A stretch of DNA of 15,175 nucleotides from Alterinioella sp963975135 (GTDB taxonomy: Bacteria; Pseudomonadota; Alphaproteobacteria; Rhodobacterales; Rhodobacteraceae). How positions within the stretch are numbered: position 1 is the stretch's first letter; each line of letters starts with the position of its first letter. The DNA is taken from positions 1 to 15,175 of the forward strand of contig CAXBGQ010000032.1 in assembly GCA_963975135.1 (NCBI GenBank). Reading direction: 5' to 3'. The translations under genes and the position numbers were made by a program. Shown piece by piece: positions 1 through 5,817 of this stretch. The notes beneath the pieces were generated by a model. That model made no database searches, was not told the DNA's origin, and saw nothing but the letters and a program-made list of their open reading frames with translations.

Positions 1-1
1 C

Positions 2-118
2 GGCCGCCGTGGTCTTTTGAAAATGGTCGCGACGCGCCGCAAGCTGCTGGATTACACGAAAGGCAAGGATGAGGCCCGGTATCAGGATCTGATCAAGCGC
101 CTGGGCATCCGCCGCTAA
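2..118 (+). CDS. rpsO: 30S ribosomal protein S15, C-terminal part (5' end outside window)
   Basis: This is the last 38 codons of ribosomal protein S15, a primary 16S rRNA-binding protein of the small-subunit platform that helps assemble S6, S18 and others. The visible residues begin GRRGLLKMVATRR and end IKRLGIRR, the characteristic S15 C-terminus: a basic helix with a conserved RRKLLDY segment, then a tyrosine and the closing RLGIRR. The reading frame is open from the window edge to a TAA stop at 116-118, so the start lies upstream. A strong intrinsic terminator follows about 20 bp after the stop, so rpsO ends its transcription unit here. In many bacteria pnp follows rpsO directly; in this window it does not. 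The identification is secure despite the short visible length. Confidence 0.95.
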   Translation, partial: GRRGLLKMVATRRKLLDYTKGKDEARYQDLIKRLGIRR

Positions 119-139
119 GGCCCGATACCAGAAGAGATT

Positions 140-172
140 AAACGCCCGCTTTGCCAAGCGGGCGTTTTTTTT
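140..172 (+). terminator. Rho-independent terminator of rpsO
   Basis: A perfect 10-bp stem (141-150 pairs with 157-166: AACGCCCGCT with AGCGGGCGTT) encloses a 6-nt TTGCCA loop and is followed immediately by T residues to 172. The stem can extend by one A-T pair (140/167). It lies 22 bp after the rpsO stop. A GC-rich stem with an uninterrupted U-tract is a textbook intrinsic terminator on the + strand. Confidence 0.93.
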
Positions 173-484
173 CGACTATCTGCCTGATGATGTGTTGAAT
201 ATCGCCGCGAAGTAGTCCGAACAGGGCGGCCGCATCCCCGTCCTGCCGTTACCTGGGCAAGCGCTGGAGCTATCTGGACTCATCGCTCTTTAATTTGAAC
301 AGACGCTCGAAAACCCGGTTCCATGCCAACCCGTCAAAATGGTGCCTGCACAAACGGCCCGATATCCGCTGCCGCCACACCATTGTTGGTCATCCTGCAA
401 GGCAAGAACGGCTGAAATACCGGGGGGAATGCGGTTGGGAGTTTGGTCCAGCAACGGGCGTGTTATTGGGACTTTTCCAGGCCT
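173..484. other. Gene-free spacer between convergent rpsO and ilvE
   Basis: About 310 bp between the rpsO terminator and the ilvE terminator-like hairpin hold no gene I can support. The stretch is visibly less GC-rich than the flanking coding sequence. Open frames on both strands (for example a 70-codon frame on the minus strand at 290-502) are short, lack a convincing ribosome binding site, show no recognisable domain and run into the hairpin or ilvE. No tRNA-like or IS-terminal structure was seen. It could be decayed coding sequence or hold an undetected small RNA; the sequence gives no positive evidence for either. Confidence 0.5.
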
Positions 485-525
485 CAGAAATAAAAGATTC
501 ATGGACCATCTGCGGATGGCCCATG
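485..525 (-). terminator. Probable rho-independent terminator of ilvE
   Basis: Just downstream of the ilvE stop, on the minus strand, an 11-bp stem (515-525 with 500-510) has a single mismatch and a 4-nt loop at 511-514. The arms read CATGGGCCATC and GATGGTCCATG on the minus strand. The sequence leaving the stem on that strand is T-rich (AATCTTTTATTT). Position and shape fit an intrinsic terminator; the mismatch and interrupted T-tract make it less certain than the rpsO one. Confidence 0.55.
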
Positions 526-535
526 GGTCTCACTG

Positions 536-1405
536 CTATTCCCGCACCAGTTTTTCATACCCTTCGGAGATTTCGCGCGCCAGCGCGCCGACCTCGAAAT
601 TGTAATCGCCGATCTGACCCACGGGCGTGACTTCCGCCGCCGTACCGGTCAACCAGCATTGCTGGAAACCCTCCAGTTCGCCGGGTTCGATATGGCGTTC
701 AACGACCTTGACCTGGCGATCCTTCAGCATGCCGATCACGGTTTGCCGGGTCAGACCGTTCAGGAAACAGTCGGCTTTCGGCGTGTGCACCTCGCCATCC
801 TGAACGAAAAAGATGTTGGCCCCGGTCGCCTCGGCCACGTAGCCGCGATAATCGAACATCATGGCATCCGAGCAGCCCTTGGCCTCGGCCGCGTGTTTGG
901 ACATGGTGCAGATCATGTAGAGCCCCGCCGCCTTGGCGTGGCAGGGGATCGTCTCGGGCGAGGGGCGTTTCCATTGCGAGATGTCGAGCTTGGCCCCCTT
1001 CATCTTGGCGTCGCCGTAATAGGCCCCCCATTCCCATGCCGCCACTGCCATGCGGACCGGGTTGCGCGCCGAGGCGACGCCCATATCTTCGCCTGCGCCG
1101 CGCCAGGCGACCGCGCGCACATAGGCGTCGGTCCAGCCATTGGCCTTGAGCACGTCATATTTCGCCTGCTCGATCTGTTCGACCGTCCAGGGGATCTGGA
1201 AATCGATCAGCTCGGCGGAACGTTGCAGGCGGCGGGAATGATCCTCGGAGCGGAAGATCTTGCCGTTATAGGCGCGCTCGCCCTCGAACACCGAGGAGGC
1301 ATAATGCATCGCATGGGTCAGGATATGCACATTGGCATCGCGCCAGGGGATCAGGTGGCCATCCATCCAGATGGACCCATCGCGGTCGTCATAAGCTGCG
1401 CTCAT
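536..1405 (-). CDS. ilvE: Branched-chain amino acid aminotransferase
   Basis: This is a PLP-dependent fold-type IV aminotransferase that interconverts leucine, isoleucine and valine with their 2-oxo acids using glutamate/2-oxoglutarate in the cytoplasm. The 289-residue length is typical. Family residues are visible: the PLP Schiff-base lysine K158 in PCHAKAAGLYM (TAAKAGGNYL in E. coli IlvE), the glutamate contacting the pyridine nitrogen (E192 in AEATGANIFF), an early HAMHYASSVFEGERAY segment (31-46) and a C-terminal LTGTAAEVTPV loop (252-262). I chose the ATG at 1403-1405 because an AAGGGA ribosome binding site lies 6 nt upstream. The frame stays open for 31 further codons to 1498, but that extension does not resemble IlvE and covers the intergenic region. 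The gene stands alone, divergent from the petP operon and convergent with rpsO. D-amino-acid transaminase or aminodeoxychorismate lyase share the fold, but length and motifs favour IlvE. Confidence 0.93.
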   Translation of the reverse strand: MSAAYDDRDGSIWMDGHLIPWRDANVHILTHAMHYASSVFEGERAYNGKIFRSEDHSRRLQRSAELIDFQIPWTVEQIEQAKYDVLKANGWTDAYVRAVAWRGAGEDMGVASARNPVRMAVAAWEWGAYYGDAKMKGAKLDISQWKRPSPETIPCHAKAAGLYMICTMSKHAAEAKGCSDAMMFDYRGYVAEATGANIFFVQDGEVHTPKADCFLNGLTRQTVIGMLKDRQVKVVERHIEPGELEGFQQCWLTGTAAEVTPVGQIGDYNFEVGALAREISEGYEKLVRE

Positions 1406-1411
1406 CTCGTA

Positions 1412-1417
1412 TCCCTT
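1412..1417 (-). promoter_or_regulatory. Ribosome binding site deciding the ilvE start
   Basis: AAGGGA on the minus strand ends 6 nt before the ATG at 1403-1405. It supports this start over the upstream in-frame start at 1498, which has no comparable site. Confidence 0.6.
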
Positions 1418-1515
1418 CAACAGGAGGTCGCCGTCATTTTTCGGTTTGTTGCGCAAAATAGGGCCACACCGGACATAATATTTCGCAAAACCCGCCATTC
1501 GCTACCAATTGATTC

Positions 1516-1544
1516 TTGGAAAGTCAACAAGGCTGACATAAACT
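1516..1544 (+). promoter_or_regulatory. Candidate sigma-70-type promoter for the petP-dxs cluster
   Basis: In the ilvE/petP divergent gap, TTGGAA (1516-1521) and TAAACT (1539-1544) are separated by 17 bp, each matching 4 of 6 consensus positions. They lie about 36 bp before the petP ATG. Between the two hexamers is a short inverted repeat, GTCA at 1523-1526 and TGAC at 1534-1537, where a MarR-type autorepressor could bind. This is pattern matching only; alphaproteobacterial promoters are loosely conserved. Confidence 0.33.
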
Positions 1545-1579
1545 GTGATCTCAGGGGAGCGACAGGAAAGGGTGGAACC

Positions 1580-2095
1580 ATGTCCGAGAGAGGCGCTGCA
1601 AACACGGCGTTCAGCGGCGAGAGCCTGCTGTTTCTGACCGATGAGCAGCTCAGGCGCGGCATCGAGGCGATGTTCTTTGCCTATCGCGGCTTTACCGCCG
1701 ATCCCGACAAGATCCTGCAAAACCAGGCCTATGGCCGTGCCCATCACCGTGCCATTCACTTCATCAACCGCAGCCCCGGCACCACGGTAAACAACCTGCT
1801 GGCGATCCTGGGGGTGACCAAGCAATCGCTGAACCGGGTGTTGCGCACATTGGTCGAGGATGGGCTGGTCGAAAGCCGGGTCGGTACGCGCGACAAGCGC
1901 GAACGGCATCTTTACCTGACCGAGGAGGGCACCGCGTTGGAACGCGCGCTGTCGGATGCGCAGCGCCACCGGATGCGGGCCGCATTCCGCGCCGCCGGCC
2001 CCGAGGCGGTGGCCGGGTTCCGCACCGTGTTGGAGGCGATGATGGACCCCGAATTGCGGCGACAGTATCTGGCCACGACAGGGGGTGAGCCATGA
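1580..2095 (+). CDS. petP: MarR-family transcriptional regulator, PetP-like
   Basis: This is a 171-residue winged-helix regulator of the MarR type, expected to act as a DNA-binding dimer. The helix-turn-helix spans roughly residues 68-98 (GTTVNNLLAILGVTKQSLNR, then LRTLVEDGLVES). The wing follows at 99-116 with the family signature RDKRERHLYLTEEG. N- and C-terminal helices would form the dimer interface. The ATG at 1580 is preceded by a purine-rich AGGAAAGGGTGG site. A frame reaching back to 659 is only the antisense shadow of ilvE. The stop overlaps the next ATG in ATGA, so translation with the response regulator is probably coupled. In Rhodobacter capsulatus a MarR-type gene (petP) pairs with the response regulator petR upstream of the cytochrome bc1 genes; arrangement and family match that pair. 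The family call is firm; equivalence to PetP is likely but rests on recalled resemblance. Confidence 0.82.
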   Translation: MSERGAANTAFSGESLLFLTDEQLRRGIEAMFFAYRGFTADPDKILQNQAYGRAHHRAIHFINRSPGTTVNNLLAILGVTKQSLNRVLRTLVEDGLVESRVGTRDKRERHLYLTEEGTALERALSDAQRHRMRAAFRAAGPEAVAGFRTVLEAMMDPELRRQYLATTGGEP

Positions 2096-2805
2096 GCGAC
2101 CCAACGGCCCATCTGCTGATTGTCGATGATGATGAACGTATTCGCGGGTTGTTGCAGAAATTCCTGATCCGTAACGGGTATCTCACCTCTGCCGCGCGCG
2201 ATGCCGCGCATGCCCGCCGGTTGGTCGAGGGGTTGGAGTTCGACCTCATTGTGCTGGATGTGATGATGCCGGGCGAGGATGGTATCAGCCTGACAAAGGC
2301 GCTGCGCGACGAGATTGCCACACCCATTTTACTGCTGACCGCGCGCGGCGAGGCCAGCGACCGGATCAGCGGGTTGGAGGCGGGGGCCGACGATTATCTG
2401 CCGAAACCGTTCGAGCCCAAGGAATTGCTGCTCAGGATCAATGCCATTCTGCGCCGGATGCCCGCGGCGGTGGAACCGCAGGGCACGCCCAAGGTGCTGC
2501 ATCTGGGCGCTATCCGATACGATCTGGAACGCGGCGAGATGTGGCAGGGAGCCAATCCGGTGCGCCTGACGGCGACCGAGGCGGCGCTGATGCGGATCTT
2601 TTCGGCCTGCCCCAATGAACCTGTCAGCCGGGCGCAGCTGGTCGAGGATCTGGGCCGCGACAAGGGCGGTGGCCCGGCGCAGAGCCAGGAACGCGCCGTC
2701 GATGTGCAGATCACCCGGCTGAGGCGCAAGATCGAGGCCGACCCGAAACAACCCCGATACCTGCAAACTGTGCGCGGGGCGGGGTATATGCTGGCCCCGG
2801 ATTGA
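2092..2805 (+). CDS. petR: OmpR/PhoB-family response regulator, PetR-like
   Basis: This is a 237-residue two-domain response regulator. The receiver domain (about 1-125) keeps all core residues: acidic D12-D14, phosphoacceptor D56 in LIVLDVMMPGEDG, T83 in LLTAR and K105 in DYLPKPF. The C-terminal winged-helix DNA-binding domain (about 137-237) carries LTATEAALM, the DVQITRLRRKIE recognition helix and the closing VRGAGYML hairpin. The ATG at 2092 overlaps the MarR stop by 4 bp and is preceded by GGGGTGAG. No histidine kinase gene is present in the window, so the partner is remote or absent. R. capsulatus PetR was described as a response regulator needed for cytochrome bc1-dependent growth. Here the gene leads into deacetylase and isoprenoid genes instead of petABC. 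The family is certain; the symbol is probable. Confidence 0.87.
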   Translation: MSDPTAHLLIVDDDERIRGLLQKFLIRNGYLTSAARDAAHARRLVEGLEFDLIVLDVMMPGEDGISLTKALRDEIATPILLLTARGEASDRISGLEAGADDYLPKPFEPKELLLRINAILRRMPAAVEPQGTPKVLHLGAIRYDLERGEMWQGANPVRLTATEAALMRIFSACPNEPVSRAQLVEDLGRDKGGGPAQSQERAVDVQITRLRRKIEADPKQPRYLQTVRGAGYMLAPD

Positions 2806-2810
2806 ACGCG

Positions 2811-3737
2811 ATGACGATATTGATGACGAACGCGGCGGGGCTGAACCACCAGATGCCGCAGGGACACCCCGAACAGATCGCCCGGCTGGAGGCAATCCAT
2901 GCCGCGCTGGCGGGGCCGGATTTTGACGCGCTTGACCGGCGCGAAAGCCCGCTGGCGAAGGACGCCGATCTGTTGCTGGCCCATCCGCAAGCCTATATCG
3001 ACGCCATTCGCAATGCGGCTCCGACGCAAGGGATGATCGCGCTGGATGCCGATACCTCGATGTCGCCGGGCTCGTTGGAGGCCGCTTTGCGGGGCGTTGG
3101 CGGCTGTCTGGCGGCGGTGGATGCGGTGTTGGCGGGTGAAGCCAGGAACGCCTTTGTGGCCACAAGGCCCCCCGGCCACCACGCCGAAAAAACCCGCGCC
3201 ATGGGATTTTGCCTGTTCGGCAATGTGGCGATTGCCGCCAAACATGCGCTGGAACGGCACGGGGTTTCCCGCGTCGCGGTGGTCGATTTCGACGTGCATC
3301 ACGGCAATGGCACGCAGGATTTGTTGTGGGACGAGGGCCGCGCGCTTTTCATCTCGACGCACCAGATGCCGCTTTACCCCGGATCGGGGGCCGCCGGTGA
3401 GCGTGGCGCTACGGACAACATCCTGAACCTGCCGTTGGCCCCCGGAACGGGCGGGCAGGCGATGCGCGATGTGTTCACGACCCGTATCCTGCCCCGGCTG
3501 ACCGATCATGCGCCCGAGCTGATCCTGATTTCCGCCGGGTTCGACGCGCATGCCGCCGATCCGCTGGCCAATCTGAACTGGGAGACCGAGGATTTCGCAT
3601 GGATCACGCGGGAATTGTGCAAGGTTGCAGATCAAGTCTGTGGCGGGCGTATCGTATCATCGCTGGAGGGCGGTTATGACCTGCACGCGCTGGCCGAGGC
3701 GAGCGCGGCGCATGTGCGGGAACTGATGGGGGCGTGA
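2811..3737 (+). CDS. Histone deacetylase family protein (zinc amidohydrolase), copy 1
   Basis: This member of the arginase/deacetylase superfamily (class II HDAC, HDAH and acetylpolyamine amidohydrolase relatives) should hydrolyse an acyl-amide bond with one active-site zinc. From the ATG at 2811 it has 308 residues. Visible are the charge-relay histidine pair H123-H124 in RPPGHHAE, zinc ligands D161 and H163 in VVDFDVHHGNGTQ, the third zinc ligand D250 in GFDAHAADPL and the transition-state tyrosine Y289 in LEGGYD. No signal peptide is evident, so it is probably cytoplasmic. A TTG at 2802 overlapping the petR stop would add three residues; I prefer the ATG because it aligns with the start of the paralogue that follows, although neither has a strong ribosome binding site. 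The substrate (acetyl-lysine protein, acetylpolyamine or other) cannot be told from sequence. Confidence 0.9.
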   Translation: MTILMTNAAGLNHQMPQGHPEQIARLEAIHAALAGPDFDALDRRESPLAKDADLLLAHPQAYIDAIRNAAPTQGMIALDADTSMSPGSLEAALRGVGGCLAAVDAVLAGEARNAFVATRPPGHHAEKTRAMGFCLFGNVAIAAKHALERHGVSRVAVVDFDVHHGNGTQDLLWDEGRALFISTHQMPLYPGSGAAGERGATDNILNLPLAPGTGGQAMRDVFTTRILPRLTDHAPELILISAGFDAHAADPLANLNWETEDFAWITRELCKVADQVCGGRIVSSLEGGYDLHALAEASAAHVRELMGA

Positions 3738-3741
3738 GCGC

Positions 3742-4680
3742 ATGACAACGGCGTTGATCACCCATCCCGATTGCATCGCCCATGCCACGCCCGAACATGT
3801 CGAGGATCAGGCCGCGCGGCTTGGCTTTGTTCTGCGCGCGCTGGAGCATCTGCCGCTGGTGAAGGTGGAGGCCCCGCTGGCCACCGAGGCCAGCATCGCC
3901 ACGCTGCATGACGCCGCATATGTGGCACGGATCAAGGCGAGCATCCCGGCCAGCGGCTTTGCCATTCTGGATGCCGAGACCGATGGCGAAACCGCCCTTT
4001 GCCCCACTTCATGGCCCGCCTTGTTGCGTGCCGTGGGTGCGGTGCAGAAAGGCGTCGATATGGTGATGTCGGGGCAGGCGGGCAATGCCTTTTCCGCGAT
4101 CCGCCCGCCCGGACATCACGCCGAGGCGGCCCTGGCGATGGGGTTCTGCATCTTTGGCAATGTGGCGCTTGGCGCGCGTTATGCTTTGGATGTTTACGGG
4201 CTGAACCGCGTCGCAATCGTCGATTTCGACGTGCATCACGGCAATGGCACGCAGGCGCTGTTGTGGGATGAGCCGCGCGTGTTGACCGTGACCTCGCACC
4301 AGATGCCGCTCTGGCCCGGAACCGGCTATCCGTCCGAGACCGGCGCGTTTGACAATGTGGTGAACGTGCCGCTGGTGCCGGGAAGCGGCGGCATCGAGAT
4401 GCGCGATGCCTATGAGCGGGTCGTGCTGCCGCGCCTCGATGATTTCGCGCCCGAGTTGATCCTGATCTCGGCCGGGTTCGATGCCCATATGGCCGATCCG
4501 CTGGCCGATCTGAATTGGCACGAGGCCGATTACACCTGGCTGACGCAGGCGCTGTGCGATGTTGCCGATACCCATTGCGGCGGGCGGTTGGTCTCGACTT
4601 TGGAAGGTGGCTATGATCTGGAAGCCTTGGCGGCCTCAGCCGCGGCACATGTGAAGGTTTTGACGGAGCGGAGCGGATGA
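3742..4680 (+). CDS. Histone deacetylase family protein (zinc amidohydrolase), copy 2
   Basis: This second deacetylase of 312 residues starts 4 bp after copy 1 and aligns with it end to end with very few gaps, so the two arose by tandem duplication. All catalytic positions are kept: H125-H126 in RPPGHHAE, zinc ligands D163, H165 and D252, and Y291 in LEGGYD. The N-terminal third is the most divergent part (residues 1-115), while the catalytic core from RPPGHHAE onward is closely similar, including an exact 37-nt match over the zinc motif. The ATG is preceded by a G-rich stretch ending GGGGGCGTGAGCGC. The stop overlaps the xseB ATG in ATGA. In other alphaproteobacteria I recall one such gene just before xseB, so this copy is probably the one in the ancestral position and copy 1 the extra one; that is inference. 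Confidence 0.9.
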   Translation: MTTALITHPDCIAHATPEHVEDQAARLGFVLRALEHLPLVKVEAPLATEASIATLHDAAYVARIKASIPASGFAILDAETDGETALCPTSWPALLRAVGAVQKGVDMVMSGQAGNAFSAIRPPGHHAEAALAMGFCIFGNVALGARYALDVYGLNRVAIVDFDVHHGNGTQALLWDEPRVLTVTSHQMPLWPGTGYPSETGAFDNVVNVPLVPGSGGIEMRDAYERVVLPRLDDFAPELILISAGFDAHMADPLADLNWHEADYTWLTQALCDVADTHCGGRLVSTLEGGYDLEALAASAAAHVKVLTERSG

Positions 4681-4922
4681 GCGAACAGAAAAAGATCGAC
4701 GAGATGAGCTTTGAAGAAGCGATCCGCGAGTTGGAAGCGGTGGTTACGGCGCTGGACCGGGGCGATGTGGCGTTGGAGGAATCGATCAAGCTCTATGAAC
4801 GCGGTGCGGCACTCAAGGCGCGCTGCGAGACCAAGCTGAAAGAGGCCGAGGAAAAGGTCGCGCAGATCACGCTTGATTCCGATGGGCAGCCGAACGGGGC
4901 GAAACCGGTCGAAGGGCTGTGA
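4677..4922 (+). CDS. xseB: Exodeoxyribonuclease VII small subunit
   Basis: This 81-residue protein is the small subunit of exonuclease VII, which degrades single-stranded DNA bidirectionally; several XseB chains bind each catalytic XseA. The family pattern is clear: MSFEEAIRELEAVV (10-23), LDRGDVALEESIKLYERG (26-43), then a helical ALKARCETKLKEAEEKVAQI segment (44-63). The remaining C-terminal 18 residues are a polar, variable tail. The ATG overlaps the stop of the upstream deacetylase by 4 bp, and ispA begins about 4 bp after the stop. The xseB-ispA-dxs order is widespread in proteobacteria and supports all three calls. xseA is not in the window. Confidence 0.95.
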   Translation: MSEQKKIDEMSFEEAIRELEAVVTALDRGDVALEESIKLYERGAALKARCETKLKEAEEKVAQITLDSDGQPNGAKPVEGL

Positions 4923-4926
4923 CAGG

Positions 4927-5793
4927 TTGTTTCAGGCGAAACTGACAGAGGCGCAGGGCGCGATCGGCGGGTTTCTGGCCGAAAAGATCGGCGCATTGGG
5001 CGAGGACCGGGTGGTGCGGGGCATGGTCTATGCCAGCGCTGGCGGCAAGCGTTTGCGCGGGTTTCTGACGCTGGAGGCGGCGGCCCTGTTCGATGTGCCA
5101 CGCGCGGCGGCAATGCAGGCGGCGGGCGCGGTGGAATGCGTCCATGCCTATAGCCTGGTGCATGACGATCTGCCCTGCATGGATGATGACGATCTGCGCC
5201 GGGGCCAGCCCACGGTGCACCGAAAATGGGATGAGGCCACCGCCGTTCTGGTGGGCGATGCGCTGCAAAGCTTTGCCTTTGAATTGTTGGCCGATCCGGT
5301 GACGGGGGACGCGGAGGCGCGGGCCGAACTGATGCGGATGCTGGCGCAGGCATCGGGGGCTGAAGGCATGGTTCTGGGGCAGTCGCAGGATATTGCCGCC
5401 GAAACCGCCGCGCGCGCCCTGACCCTGGATCAGATCACCGCGTTGCAGGGCAATAAAACCGGTGCGCTTTTGGTCTGGCCGGCCGAGGCGGGGGCAGTTC
5501 TGGGCGGGGCCGATCCCGCGCCCTTGCGGCGCTATGCCTGCGCATTGGGCCTTGCTTTTCAGATCGCCGACGACATTCTGGATGTCGAGGGCGATGCCGC
5601 CAAGGCCGGCAAGCGGCTGCAAAAGGATGCCGATGCGGGCAAGGCGACCTTCGTGTCGCTGCTTGGGCTGGAGGCCGCCAAGGCCCGCGCGGGTGCGCTG
5701 GTGGCCGAGGCCAAGGCCGCGCTGACCCCCTATGGCGCGCGGGCCAACACCTTGAAGGAGCTGGCGCGCTACGTTATCGCACGCGATACCTGA
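4927..5793 (+). CDS. ispA: Farnesyl diphosphate synthase (polyprenyl synthetase)
   Basis: This enzyme condenses DMAPP and IPP to geranyl and then farnesyl diphosphate, the precursor of quinone side chains, undecaprenyl carriers and carotenoids. From TTG 4927 it has 288 residues, the usual IspA length. It has GGKRLRG (39-45), the first Asp-rich motif with the bacterial two-residue insertion (HDDLPCMDDDD, 79-89), the second motif FQIADDILD (211-219) and the GKATFVSLLG segment (238-247). Metal-binding aspartates are intact. TTG gives the expected N-terminus (FQAKLTEAQ) and has AAGGG about 10 nt upstream; an in-frame ATG at 4879 inside xseB would add 16 poorly fitting residues, so the start is uncertain. 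Geranylgeranyl diphosphate synthases share these motifs, but the xseB/dxs context favours IspA. Confidence 0.92.
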   Translation: MFQAKLTEAQGAIGGFLAEKIGALGEDRVVRGMVYASAGGKRLRGFLTLEAAALFDVPRAAAMQAAGAVECVHAYSLVHDDLPCMDDDDLRRGQPTVHRKWDEATAVLVGDALQSFAFELLADPVTGDAEARAELMRMLAQASGAEGMVLGQSQDIAAETAARALTLDQITALQGNKTGALLVWPAEAGAVLGGADPAPLRRYACALGLAFQIADDILDVEGDAAKAGKRLQKDADAGKATFVSLLGLEAAKARAGALVAEAKAALTPYGARANTLKELARYVIARDT

Positions 5794-5807
5794 GCCACGC
5801 CCGTATT

Positions 5808-5812
5808 GGAGG
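5808..5812 (+). promoter_or_regulatory. Ribosome binding site deciding the dxs TTG start
   Basis: GGAGG lies 5 nt before the in-frame TTG at 5818-5820. An earlier TTG at 5806 overlaps this site and so cannot use it, which makes 5818 the better start. Confidence 0.7.
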
Positions 5813-5817
5813 ATGCC

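Noticed and set aside
173..484. tRNA or IS-end remnant in the rpsO-ilvE gap
   Set aside because: No T-arm consensus, cloverleaf arms, terminal inverted repeats or target duplication could be found by eye.
290..502. Minus-strand 70-codon frame downstream of ilvE
   Set aside because: It begins inside the ilvE terminator-like stem, lacks a clear ribosome binding site and shows no recognisable domain; overlapping + strand frames are equally open.
1406..1498. 31-residue N-terminal extension of IlvE
   Set aside because: It spans the intergenic region and does not resemble the family; the ATG at 1405 has an AAGGGA site at proper spacing.
659..1579. Upstream 307-codon extension of the MarR reading frame on the + strand
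   Set aside because: It is antisense to ilvE, has no MarR similarity, and the true gene has its own ribosome binding site and ATG at 1580.
2802..2810. TTG start for the first deacetylase, overlapping the petR stop
   Set aside because: It adds only three residues and has no better ribosome binding site; the ATG at 2811 matches the start of the tandem paralogue. It is not excluded.
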